Source: JBDTVS01 sp040007095 (GTDB taxonomy: Bacteria; Acidobacteriota; Vicinamibacteria; Vicinamibacterales; CAVVIG01). Taken from it: 35,042 bases of DNA. The notes under the pieces are model-generated. The model was not told the DNA's origin, searched no databases, and was given only the letters and a program-made list of their open reading frames with translations. A program made the translations under genes and the position numbers. Location of the stretch: contig JBDTVS010000143.1 in assembly GCA_040007095.1 (NCBI GenBank), forward strand, positions 1 through 35,042. The letters are read 5' to 3'. Below are positions 7,864 to 16,219 of this stretch, one piece after another. Position 1 is the first letter of the stretch, and each line of letters begins with the position of its first letter.

Positions 7864-8981
7864 CACCGTGTCCCCTCGCTCCGATCCACCCGGACGATGC
7901 CCCACGGACCGCGGCCCACTGGAATCTTCTTGGTCACCATTTGTGTCGCCGTATCGATCACCGACACATCGTTTGACGGGCCATTGGCGGTATAGAGCGT
8001 CTTGCCGTCGGGCGCGATGGCGATGCCCCACGGACGCGGTCCCGCTTCGATCGACCCGACCACCTTGTTGGTCGCGGTATCGAGAACCAGCACCATCTTG
8101 CTGCGGCCGGTCGTCACGTAGAGATGCTTGCCGTCTGGCGCCATCACCGTACCCATCGCCCGCATGCCCTTGCCGAGGTCGATCGTCTTCAATGGCACCA
8201 GCCGCTTTGCGTCGATCACCGTCAGCGACGCGCCGGTTTCCGACGGTACGTAGGCGCGGGAACCATCCGGAAGAAACGCCACCGTCCGCGGTCTCGGCCC
8301 CGTCTTGATCGACTTGACGACCTTGTGAGAGGCGAGATCGACGACAAACACGCCGCCTGCGTCCTCGGACGTGACCCATACGCGGCCGCCCGACGGTTCG
8401 ACCGAGACACCCTCGGGTTCCTCGCCCACCGTGATGCCTTCCACGATCTCTCCACTGGCGAGGTCGACGACGCTCAATTTCGCGGCATCTTCGTTGGAGA
8501 CAAACACCCGCGTGCCGTCGCGGCTGACCGCCAGCTGCTCGGGATCCGGACCGCTCGGCAGCACCTTGAGCAGCTTACCCTGCTGCAAATCGACCACGCC
8601 GATGCCATCTGCGCTGCGATCGGGCGGCGGCAGCGTTTTCTCATCGACGCCCGGCCCGGCATTCGGCGATCCGCTGAGCGCCACGAACAACCGCGTACCG
8701 TCCGGGCTGGCCGCGATACCGCGCGGCCGCTTACCGAGCTTGATCGTCGCGACAGACGTCAAGGTGACAGCGTCGATGACGCTGAGGTCGCCTTCGGTCT
8801 CGTTCGTGACATACAACCCAATCGCCGGGAGCTTCGGTGGTGCCGGCGCGGCGGGCACCGACTGCGACACCGGAGGCGCACCAGCCCTCGATGGCGCCTC
8901 GGAGCCACCGCACGCGGTCAGGGCGACGGCGAACAAGAGCGGCGACGCGATGCGAGTCGTTCGTGAAGTCATCATGCGCAT
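7863..8981 (-). CDS. YVTN-family beta-propeller lipoprotein
   Basis: A 372-residue exported protein with a lipoprotein signal (LTACGG, acylated Cys at about residue 24) followed by a Pro-rich linker and about seven blades of the YVTN/NHL type. Each blade repeats the pattern V-x-D-x-A-T/S-x-x-V-x-x-I-x-x-G-x-x-P-x-G-(V/I)-A-x-x-P-D-G. This is the surface-layer/cytochrome-D1-like seven-bladed propeller fold without heme ligands. ATG at 8981 is preferred over a TTG at 8987 because GAGAGG lies 8 bases upstream. The function of such proteins is generally unknown; they are thought to be binding scaffolds. The last blade ends unusually (RVDRSEGTR), which may reflect a truncated 3' end next to a receptor-like stub. 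Confidence 0.9.
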   Translation of the reverse strand: MRMMTSRTTRIASPLLFAVALTACGGSEAPSRAGAPPVSQSVPAAPAPPKLPAIGLYVTNETEGDLSVIDAVTLTSVATIKLGKRPRGIAASPDGTRLFVALSGSPNAGPGVDEKTLPPPDRSADGIGVVDLQQGKLLKVLPSGPDPEQLAVSRDGTRVFVSNEDAAKLSVVDLASGEIVEGITVGEEPEGVSVEPSGGRVWVTSEDAGGVFVVDLASHKVVKSIKTGPRPRTVAFLPDGSRAYVPSETGASLTVIDAKRLVPLKTIDLGKGMRAMGTVMAPDGKHLYVTTGRSKMVLVLDTATNKVVGSIEAGPRPWGIAIAPDGKTLYTANGPSNDVSVIDTATQMVTKKIPVGRGPWGIVRVDRSEGTR

Positions 8982-9151
8982 GAACAAAACCTCTCAGCGT
9001 GAATGGCACCGCCCGAACACCATGATGCGAGCCGTCGAGATCGCCGGCGCCGCACGATGAACTTTCGAGAATTCCCCGTGGACTCCGCGAGCCTGGCGGT
9101 CACACGTTGGCTGGCAGGCCGCCACGACCCGCCGCAGATCGCGATTGTTCT

Positions 9152-10057
9152 TCACCATGAACCAGACTCGATCGGCCCCATGCGTGTGACGAACGAGACG
9201 AGCGTCAAAATGTGCTCCCGGCTCGACACGGCGCCGGCGCTGGTCCTCACTGGCCCATCGGTGTGGAAGTACTTCTTGTACGCGGCAATCCAGTTCGCCG
9301 CGATGTCCCGCTGCGCCGTCGCCAGGTCGACTTCGCCGCGGCAGACCAACTGCGGGAGGAGCTGCTCCAGTTCGTCCTTCACGCGGGCATTCCACACCCG
9401 CGCGCTGTACCGCTCGGGCCACAGATTGCGGCGGTCTCCGGATCCACCGAGCTCCGGCGTGATGAGGTAGTCGAGCTCGTATTCGTGCGCCGGCACCTCT
9501 TCCATGCGGTAGTCGCGCAACACCGCCTGCCGGACCGCCGGGGAAATCGGTCGCTCAGCAGATTCACGGCCCCCGCACAGCTCGTCCAGCTGGACGCGCC
9601 GGGTCGCACCAGGCGTCAGCGATCGGACGGGAAGCACACCGGGTTCGACGGCCACAAGGACATCGTCGGAAGCAGGAGCCTCGAGCCGGTGACGGAGCAC
9701 CCCGGCAGCGGCGACCAGCGCGACCAGCGCGGCCCCGACGAGCGCCGCCCGCGGGACGGCGGCCACTCTCGGTACGAATCGATTCCACGCGGAACCGTCG
9801 AGCTCCCTCGACAGGCTCGTCACTCCCGCCTGCACTCGCTCGCGCAGCCGATCAGAAGCGGGCGTCCGAGCGGCCAGATCGTCGCGGCAGGTGCGCAGAA
9901 ATTCGTCCCGCTTGAAGCGAAGCTCCTGCCGACGATCGCGGCACGGCTCGCAGTCGGCAAGGTGACGCTCGAGTCTGCTGAGCCGCCGTGGTGAATGTTC
10001 GCCGTCGACCGTGCGGAGCAGCGCGTCGTCCGATGGATGGTGGATAAAGTAAGCCAT
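9152..10057 (-). CDS. Anti-sigma factor with zinc finger, TM segment and HNH-like C-terminal module
   Basis: The N-terminus has the anti-sigma zinc motif H32-x3-C36-x2-C39 (HLADCEPC), then a basic cytosolic linker, one transmembrane segment (about residues 103-121) and a periplasmic domain. That domain contains DYLITPELGGSGDRRNLWPE (about 196-215) and WNARVKDEL followed by ANWIAAYKKYFHTD. The stretch resembles the D-H-x-x-P-L-x-L-G-G...N-L-W-P core of HNH-like proteins with the catalytic His replaced by Tyr, so nuclease activity is unlikely. It begins 6 bp after the sigma factor stop, so the two are co-translated. By family knowledge it should sequester the partner sigma at the membrane. The last ~30 residues look unconserved. 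Confidence 0.85.
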   Translation of the reverse strand: MAYFIHHPSDDALLRTVDGEHSPRRLSRLERHLADCEPCRDRRQELRFKRDEFLRTCRDDLAARTPASDRLRERVQAGVTSLSRELDGSAWNRFVPRVAAVPRAALVGAALVALVAAAGVLRHRLEAPASDDVLVAVEPGVLPVRSLTPGATRRVQLDELCGGRESAERPISPAVRQAVLRDYRMEEVPAHEYELDYLITPELGGSGDRRNLWPERYSARVWNARVKDELEQLLPQLVCRGEVDLATAQRDIAANWIAAYKKYFHTDGPVRTSAGAVSSREHILTLVSFVTRMGPIESGSW

Positions 10058-10063
10058 CGATGA

Positions 10064-10642
10064 TCACCGTTCGCTGGCGTTCACGAGCCGCGTGATGGAG
10101 CGAGTCAGAGACTTGGCGACCGAACCGAGAGAAACTCCAAGCGCGTCGGCGATCTCGCGGTAGCGAAGGCCCTCGGCGCGCAGGACGATGCACCGCCTGT
10201 CGCGCTCCGGCAGCGCGTGCAGCACGGAGGTGAGACGCCGCCGGCGCTGGTGGTCTGCCAGTCGCGATTCAGGGTCTGGCGACGGATCGGCCTGCTGCGA
10301 CACGGCGATCTCGTCCCACGATCGATTGGCCTGACGCTTCTGGAGACTGGTGCGCTGCTTCAAGGCAAGGTTGTGAGCCACCCGGAACAGCCACCCTCTC
10401 AAGTGACTGCGCGATCGGCCCAGACGGAGATGGCGGAACAACGACAGAAACACGTCCTGGACAACGTCCTCCGCCTCCTCGGTGCGCAAACCAAACGACG
10501 ATACGTAGCGCAGCAACGATGGGCCGCATCGATCGAAGAGGAGCATCACCTCCTGCTCCACGGTGGCCGGCGAGATCCGCCGGTCGTCGACCGCGCCCAG
10601 GAGAGATAGGTCGATGACGGAGTCTTGACTCGACACAGGCAT
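10064..10642 (-). CDS. ECF-type RNA polymerase sigma factor
   Basis: About 192 residues from the ATG at 10642. Region 2 is clear (LLRYVSSFGLRTEEAEDVVQDVFLSLF followed by RGWLFRVAHNLA), and region 4 has a helix-turn-helix (LPERDRRCIVLRAEGLRYREIADALGVSLGSVAKSL). A longer open frame to 10765 exists but its extra 41 residues do not look like sigma sequence. No strong ribosome site precedes the chosen ATG. It is the first gene of a sigma/anti-sigma operon. Extracytoplasmic-function sigma factors of this kind usually answer envelope stress or metal/redox cues, and the nearby TonB receptor and metal-type cluster are candidate targets, but that is inference only. Confidence 0.9.
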   Translation of the reverse strand: MPVSSQDSVIDLSLLGAVDDRRISPATVEQEVMLLFDRCGPSLLRYVSSFGLRTEEAEDVVQDVFLSLFRHLRLGRSRSHLRGWLFRVAHNLALKQRTSLQKRQANRSWDEIAVSQQADPSPDPESRLADHQRRRRLTSVLHALPERDRRCIVLRAEGLRYREIADALGVSLGSVAKSLTRSITRLVNASER

Positions 10643-10800
10643 GCTCGATACAGAAAGACCGGATACAGAAATCAGCCGGCAGTGTCCCTGGATTCTACAC
10701 GGTCGATCGGACGACTGCTCGACGATCTCACCGGCAACCGAGCTTGCAAACAATAGGGTAAACAAAACACCTGCATCGGGAATATGCGGGGTGAGGCGGA

Positions 10801-10847
10801 GCCCTGACTGGAGCCAAAGGCCCCAAGGGTATACACCAGATCAGGGC
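10801..10847 (-). terminator. Hairpin after the TonB receptor gene
   Basis: GCCCTGA at 10801-10807 pairs with TCAGGGC at 10841-10847, with further pairing inside (CTGG/CCAG). It lies 60 bp past the receptor stop, where a terminator would be expected. There is no long T tract, so Rho-independent action is uncertain. Confidence 0.4.
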
Positions 10848-10905
10848 GGAGGCTGGTTCTCGTTCAGAGACTCTTGAAGCCGGACACGTCGTACAGGTGA
10901 GAGCT

Positions 10906-13770
10906 CTAGAATCTGAGCCGCAGACCGAGCTGCAAGGTTCTCGGATCACCGACGGCTGTGATCGCATTGAAGTTGGCGTTTGGATTCGTCGGGTAGATCC
11001 CGGTGCCGAAGTTGGCCTGTCGCGTCAGGTTGTTGACGCGATTCGTCAGGTTGAATGCTTCGAGCTGCCCTTCGAGTCGCACACTCTTGCCGAGGGAGAA
11101 CATCCGGCTGAGGCGCACGCTGAGGCTGAAGAAATCGCTCCCCTGCCCGGCGTTGCGCTCGATGAAGGCGCCGTTGACGATCGGCCGGCCCGTCGTGCCC
11201 TGCACGGTGGTCACGCCCGACGTGATGTTGAACGGCAGCGCCGAATACGACTGCAGCATGCTGCTGACCTGAAAGCCATGGCTCAGTCGCTGCCAGGCCG
11301 TCGTCGCGCGCTCCATCGAGGAGTTGACGGAGCCGGACAGCACCAGCCGATGATGCTGATCGTCATCGGACCGGCCCCAGTCCTTCGACAGATCCAGCGG
11401 GTCGATCGGCGAACTGAAAAAAGCTTCCCCGACGTTGTTCGTTGACTGCGAGTAGGCGTAACTGACACGGTAGTTGCCCCACGTCGTCGGCCGCTGGACG
11501 AACGACACATGCAGGCCGTGATAGGTGGAATCGGCCAACGGGGAGTACTGGCTGTTGTTCGCATAGGTCGAAATCGGACGGCAGCCGTTGTTGGTGCCGG
11601 CGGCCACGCACGTCGGCACGTTCTGATTCACCGAAATGATCAGGTTCAGGCCTCGTGTGTACTGGTAGCCGACGCTCACCGTGCTGCCAAGCCCGAGCTG
11701 CTGCTCGATCTCGAGGCTCGCCTGCCGGGAATACGCGTTCTGCATGTTCGGATTCATCGTTGTCAGGTTGAACGGGGCCGCCGATGACACGGCACTCGGC
11801 AGAATATTCGGGAAGACCGGAGCGCCGGCCTGCGCGGGTGACACGCTGACGCTGATCTGGTGCAGACTCGCGAGGTCGGTCGTGTTGTTGGCCGACAGAA
11901 TCGCGTTCGCCACCGCGCGGAGAGGCACCCGGTCGAAGTACAGTCCCGCGCTGCCGCGCACCACCGTGCGCCGCGAGTCGAACGGCGACCACGCCAGACC
12001 CACCCGCGGCGACACGTTGTTCCGGTCCGTGTTGATCGTTTCGATGAACTGCAGGTCGTAGCGCACACCTGCGTTCAGCGTCACGCGCGGGCTGACCTTC
12101 CACTCGTCCTGAGCGTAGACGCCGACGTTGGGATTCGTCTGGGAGACCACCGTCGTGCCGAACGTCTGGGTGAAACCCGCATTGTTGTAGACGCCCGTCA
12201 GGAAGGTCGCGAGCGACGAGAAGGTGTAGGCGCCGCGGATGGACCGTGGATACGTAATCGTGTCGCTGTTGTACAGGAAGTCCACGCCCACCCGCAGCGC
12301 GTGCGCACCCGCTTGATGCGACAGGTTGTCGACCACCTCGAACATCTTGTTGAGGCGTCCGGTGGGACTGCCCGAGAGCGTCCCGAACGCCGTGACCCCC
12401 AAGATGCTGACAGACGGCCCGATCGGATCCGTGGGGAGCGCCTGCAGATGGCCATACGAGAACTGCGCCCGCGTTTCATTCACGGTCCGCGCCGAGAGGG
12501 TGATGGTGTTGCCGAAGGCGAGAGCCTGATCCGTGTTCTCCAATCCCGCTGAAGCCGATGGCGCACTGGTGCCGCCGGCGCCTCGGGAGTTGCTGGAGTT
12601 GACGTTGTACAGACTGTAGCGAACGCTGAACTGGTCCTGGCCGCTGATCTGGTGGTCGAGTTTCCCCAGGAAGTTGGTGCTGTTCACGGGGTTGGGATAC
12701 TCGCCGGTCGACACCAACGTACCCGGATAACCCACGGCGGTCAGCCGGGCGTTGATGGTGTCGACGATGGCGGGATCCACGACGACGAGCCCGGATTGAC
12801 TCAGCTTGCGCTGCTCGAAGTTCGAAAAAAAGAAGCTCCGGTCGCGCACGATCGGTCCGCCGAGGCTCGCGCCGTACTGCGACTGGCTCATGGGCAGCGT
12901 CCTGCCAGAGAGCGCATTGGGGGCGTTGAATCGGTCGTCGCGTCCGTAGTCGTAGAAATCGCCGCGGGTGGCGTTGGTGCCACTCTTGGTCACGACGTTG
13001 ACGTAGCCACCCAGCGCGCGGCCCAGTTCGGCCTGACCACCCGAGGTGACCACCTGAAACTGCTCCACGGCGTCCACGCCGTACGGAATGCCGCTCAAGC
13101 CGGCGGCGTCGTCATTCGCGGACAGGCCGTCCACGATGAAGCTGTTGGAGAAATTGCGCTGACTCCCGACGGAGATCCCCTGCCCCGGCACCGCCGATGT
13201 CTCGGCGAACAGTTGCGTGCTGCCAACATTGGTCGGAGACACACCCGGCACCAGCAGCGCGAGATCGAGAAAGTTGCGGCCGTTCATCGGCAGGTTCCTG
13301 ACCTCGGCCTGGGAGATCGTACCGGCGATCTGACTGCGCGCCGTTTCGATCACCGTGGCCTGGGCAGTCACGTTGATGTTCGTTTCGACGGTCCCGACCG
13401 TGAGCGACACCGGCAGATCGAACGCCGCGCCCAGCGTGAGCGTCAGCGGCCGAATGACGTCGGCAAACCCCGTTTTCCGGATGGTGATTTCATACGGCCC
13501 CACTTTCAGGTACGGAAAACGGAAGCGGCCTTCCCCATCGGTCTCGGCCGCGGCGGTGAGATTGGTCTCGGTGTGTCGCGCGGTGACCTGCGCCCCGGTC
13601 ACAACCGCCCCTGACGGGTCCGTCACACGTCCGCTGACGCTGGCGTAGTTGATGGTCTCCTGCGCCACGGCGCGGCCCGCCGAAGCCACGGCACACACCG
13701 ACACCAGGGCGGCTATGACGGCCCGGCCCGACCACATCTGCAATCGATTTGTTGCCTTCACGCTGTTCAT
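10906..13770 (-). CDS. TonB-dependent receptor with carboxypeptidase-like regulatory domain
   Basis: A complete outer-membrane receptor of about 954 residues. It has a signal peptide (AVIAALVSVCAVASAGRAVAQ), an N-terminal carboxypeptidase-regulatory-like Ig domain (SGRVTDPSGAVVTGAQVTA), a plug with NLPMNGRNFLDLALLVPG and PYGVDAVEQFQVVTSGGQAE, then a 22-strand type barrel ending in L-G-L-R-L-R-F. This is the architecture common in Acidobacteriota for uptake of large or metal-bound substrates. The AGGGGAG ribosome site touches the ATG at 13770 and is 9 bases from a GTG at 13761, so the GTG may be the true start. It is the last gene of a minus-strand cluster with two Cys/His-rich exported proteins and an Asp-box propeller, suggesting a shared substrate, perhaps a metal. 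Confidence 0.93.
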   Translation of the reverse strand: MNSVKATNRLQMWSGRAVIAALVSVCAVASAGRAVAQETINYASVSGRVTDPSGAVVTGAQVTARHTETNLTAAAETDGEGRFRFPYLKVGPYEITIRKTGFADVIRPLTLTLGAAFDLPVSLTVGTVETNINVTAQATVIETARSQIAGTISQAEVRNLPMNGRNFLDLALLVPGVSPTNVGSTQLFAETSAVPGQGISVGSQRNFSNSFIVDGLSANDDAAGLSGIPYGVDAVEQFQVVTSGGQAELGRALGGYVNVVTKSGTNATRGDFYDYGRDDRFNAPNALSGRTLPMSQSQYGASLGGPIVRDRSFFFSNFEQRKLSQSGLVVVDPAIVDTINARLTAVGYPGTLVSTGEYPNPVNSTNFLGKLDHQISGQDQFSVRYSLYNVNSSNSRGAGGTSAPSASAGLENTDQALAFGNTITLSARTVNETRAQFSYGHLQALPTDPIGPSVSILGVTAFGTLSGSPTGRLNKMFEVVDNLSHQAGAHALRVGVDFLYNSDTITYPRSIRGAYTFSSLATFLTGVYNNAGFTQTFGTTVVSQTNPNVGVYAQDEWKVSPRVTLNAGVRYDLQFIETINTDRNNVSPRVGLAWSPFDSRRTVVRGSAGLYFDRVPLRAVANAILSANNTTDLASLHQISVSVSPAQAGAPVFPNILPSAVSSAAPFNLTTMNPNMQNAYSRQASLEIEQQLGLGSTVSVGYQYTRGLNLIISVNQNVPTCVAAGTNNGCRPISTYANNSQYSPLADSTYHGLHVSFVQRPTTWGNYRVSYAYSQSTNNVGEAFFSSPIDPLDLSKDWGRSDDDQHHRLVLSGSVNSSMERATTAWQRLSHGFQVSSMLQSYSALPFNITSGVTTVQGTTGRPIVNGAFIERNAGQGSDFFSLSVRLSRMFSLGKSVRLEGQLEAFNLTNRVNNLTRQANFGTGIYPTNPNANFNAITAVGDPRTLQLGLRLRF

Positions 13771-13848
13771 CTCCCCTGTAGGACAAAACCAATCAATCCC
13801 TGTGATCCCGCCGTCGAACCGATCGGGATCGGAAATGAATGAAAAGAC

Positions 13849-14253
13849 CTACGACCTGGGGGGAGGAGCGAGGGGAGAGCGAACCGCAACGGGTAGCACT
13901 GCCGCCACCAGGGTCATGCCCTCTGACGCTTCAGCCGGCGCAATCACCCGATGACGGCTCGATGGCAAGGCGCCCGACGCGGCGATCAGCGTCTGGATCA
14001 TCACGTCGGTCCCGTCGCCGCACCCGGCACACCAGTGCGGCCGGCTCGAATGCGATCTGCTACTCGGCGTCCTGGTCCCGTGCATCGGACAGATCCCGCC
14101 GTCCGCGTGATCGCACGTGCACGCGGCATCCTCGGTGGCGCCGTTCGTGGCGTTGACCGGGCACAGCGCCACCGGCGCAACGCACACCACCGCGGCCTGC
14201 CAGGCCAGCAGGACCAGCGCCACGGCGACGATCCGGGAGCGAATCACACCCAC
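13849..14253 (-). CDS. Small exported Cys/His-rich protein (CxC-x7-CPMH family), copy 2
   Basis: This 134-residue protein has a hydrophobic N-terminal signal or anchor (about residues 5-31), then a cluster of possible metal ligands: C45-x-C47-D-H, C55-P-M-H58 and C75-x2-C78, and a C-terminus ending PPPRS. I do not know a named family. The same spacing C-x-C-x7-C-P-M-H and the PPPR ending occur in the gene at 15748-16125, so the two are paralogues. It starts with GTG 7 bp after the propeller gene stop, indicating one operon. Mixed Cys, Met and His ligands close together suit binding of a soft metal such as Cu(I), which is an inference. Export is predicted from sequence only. Confidence 0.7.
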   Translation of the reverse strand: MGVIRSRIVAVALVLLAWQAAVVCVAPVALCPVNATNGATEDAACTCDHADGGICPMHGTRTPSSRSHSSRPHWCAGCGDGTDVMIQTLIAASGALPSSRHRVIAPAEASEGMTLVAAVLPVAVRSPLAPPPRS

Positions 14254-14260
14254 AGGCGTC

Positions 14261-15559
14261 TTACGGCACGCGGCGGAAGCGGACTACCGACGCATCCGGC
14301 GGGCCGGCCGTCCACGCCAGTGCAACACCATCCGTCAGGGCGGCGACCACGGGATACGCCGCCGCCTTTTCGTCGAGAATCTCGCGGGTGAATCGCGCTG
14401 GCCCGCCGCCGCTGACGACCGCACGTCCCACCACGACGCGGCGCGTCCCGTTCGCCTGCTCGTCCCAACTCGCCACGAGCGTCCCGCGAGCATCGATCGC
14501 CAGCTGCGGATGCCGCGGCAGACCCTCGGTGGGAATCCGCTCGCGCGGCGTGAACTGACGGCCGTCGCTGGAGGCGTAAAACAGGCCCAATGTCGGTTCG
14601 CTTGCAGGGGTCGAACCGGTCACGAGCGTGGGCCAGACAATGTGCGCGCGGCTGCGTCGGTCGACCGCCATTGCGGGTCCGTTCTCGGGACACCCATCGA
14701 GAACCCAGCGATCGTCGCTGACCCGTGCGGGTGCGGCAAATGTCCGGCCGCTGTCCCGCGACACCGTGAACGCGATGTCACGGATGTTCCCGGGATACAC
14801 GTGCCGCCACGCCGCGTACAGTGAGCCGTCGGGCCCCGAGGCGACCGCCGTCTTGCAGCAATAGCAGACGCCGCCGGTCAGGGCACGTGCCTCGCCAACG
14901 CCATCCAACCGCGAAAAATACAGCTTCGACAACTGCGCCTTTGCAGCCCCGTCGATCCCGGGCGCCGCGTGCCCTGTGTGCTCTGATCCCTCGTGGTGCA
15001 TCGGGGCAGCCGCCTTGCCGGCCGCCGCGGCTTCCCGATGGTCGAGCCACACGGCGACGACATGGCCGTCGCCATCAATAGCCGTCGACTCCCATCCGCG
15101 GCTGCCGGTCGCATCGCCGCCAGGCAGCGCGATGGCGCGGCTGAATGAGATGCCGCCATCGTCGGACCGCGCGTGCAACAACCGCGTGCCGCCCGGAGCT
15201 TTCGAGGTCCAGACGACAACCACCGACGGAGGCAGCCCGCGGCGGGGCTCGAGCGATACGCGCGGCGGCTGCTCGCCCGAGAGTCGGGCGTCGCCAATCA
15301 CGTCGTTGGCGCGGACCGGGGCACGGAAGAGACGACCGGCATCCCCGCTGACGGCCACGAACACGTCGGTCGTGCCCTCCTTGGTTGTCGCACCCCACGC
15401 GACGGCGACGAATTGACCACGCGCGTCGATGGACGCGTTCGCGTTCGCGCGGCCCTTCACGGCGAGATCGACCGACTCTCCGGTGCGGACAGATGGCGCG
15501 GCGGCGCAGACGATCGCCACGGCCATCAGGCCTGCTGTCACGATCACAGGAACCTTCAT
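14261..15559 (-). CDS. Exported Asp-box (sialidase-like fold) propeller with CYCC motif
   Basis: 432 residues with a signal peptide (about 1-21) and at least three Asp boxes of the form S-x-D-x-G-x-x-F (SGDAGRLF near 71, SDDGGISF near 132, SRDSGRTF near 267), as in BNR/sialidase-like six-bladed propellers. Automated annotation would say exo-alpha-sialidase, but I see no convincing arginine triad. Unusual features are a His/Met-rich loop at about 186-197 (PMHHEGSEHTGH), GGVCYCCKT (C232, C234, C235), the WRHVYPGNIRDIAF stretch, and DGCPENGPA (C290). These strongly conserved-looking Cys residues suggest metal or redox chemistry. GAGGAGGG lies before the ATG. It is flanked by the two CPMH proteins in the same operon. 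Confidence 0.8.
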   Translation of the reverse strand: MKVPVIVTAGLMAVAIVCAAAPSVRTGESVDLAVKGRANANASIDARGQFVAVAWGATTKEGTTDVFVAVSGDAGRLFRAPVRANDVIGDARLSGEQPPRVSLEPRRGLPPSVVVVWTSKAPGGTRLLHARSDDGGISFSRAIALPGGDATGSRGWESTAIDGDGHVVAVWLDHREAAAAGKAAAPMHHEGSEHTGHAAPGIDGAAKAQLSKLYFSRLDGVGEARALTGGVCYCCKTAVASGPDGSLYAAWRHVYPGNIRDIAFTVSRDSGRTFAAPARVSDDRWVLDGCPENGPAMAVDRRSRAHIVWPTLVTGSTPASEPTLGLFYASSDGRQFTPRERIPTEGLPRHPQLAIDARGTLVASWDEQANGTRRVVVGRAVVSGGGPARFTREILDEKAAAYPVVAALTDGVALAWTAGPPDASVVRFRRVP

Positions 15560-15747
15560 CGAACACCCTCCTCAATCCTCGGGCTCGGCTGCGATCTTGG
15601 GCAGCCTGGCAGGTCATCGCCGTGACCTCACGAAACACCGATCTTGCAAAGTGCGAGCCTCAGGGGAACACCGAAACAATCCGCCGGCACTGCAACGACA
15701 ATGCGTCAGGCGGTGTGCCCGAGAGACGAGGAGATTGTGGGAGAGAG

Positions 15748-16125
15748 TTACGCTCTGGGGGGCGGTGCGTCGGGGACGTACGACTCAGCGATCTCGGCGG
15801 GAGCTGAAATGGAGACGATCGCACCAGGATGGAAAAGGCTTACGGACGCCGTAGGTCCTGGGAGGATCCCGAAACCGCCCCACTGCGAAAACAACGCCTG
15901 ATCCGAGGCCGGGAAAGCGTTACGCATCTTGCATGTCGTATCGTCGTGCTTGCCGCTTCGATGCATGGGACAGGCCTGCCCGGGCGCCACGGGACAATCG
16001 CAGGCTCCGCCGTCGTCGGATACCGTGACGTGCCACAACACGACTGGCGCGGCAACGACGCTGGCGAGTTGGCAGGCGAGCCAACCACAGACAACCCACG
16101 CCAGACGGCGACGGAGATCGAGCAT
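15748..16125 (-). CDS. Small exported Cys/His-rich protein (CxC-x7-CPMH family), copy 1
   Basis: A 125-residue protein with an N-terminal hydrophobic segment (about residues 8-31), then ACDCPVAPGQACPMH (C42, C44, C52, H55) and C65, ending PPPRA. Spacing and ending match the second copy at 13849-14253, although the rest has diverged. It is the first gene of the minus-strand cluster and is divergent from the broken outer-membrane gene starting near 16199-16220, so a shared divergent promoter is likely in 16126-16198. No clear ribosome site precedes the ATG. Unnamed family; a role as a periplasmic metal carrier or sensor is a hypothesis drawn from the ligand pattern and neighbours. Confidence 0.68.
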   Translation of the reverse strand: MLDLRRRLAWVVCGWLACQLASVVAAPVVLWHVTVSDDGGACDCPVAPGQACPMHRSGKHDDTTCKMRNAFPASDQALFSQWGGFGILPGPTASVSLFHPGAIVSISAPAEIAESYVPDAPPPRA

Positions 16126-16219
16126 CGACCGGGTTACGGTATCACACTCAACAGCGGCGGCAAGGTGCGAAGTCGCGTCCCCGAATCGAGAAGGTCATTT
16201 GAACGTCGCACCGACCCAA

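Noticed and set aside
10801..10847. Riboswitch in the hairpin region before the sigma operon
   Set aside because: The stem is simple, it lies downstream of the receptor gene and outside any leader, and no known aptamer motif is seen.
14261..15559. Functional sialidase
   Set aside because: Asp boxes alone define the fold, not the activity; no clear catalytic Arg triad was found.
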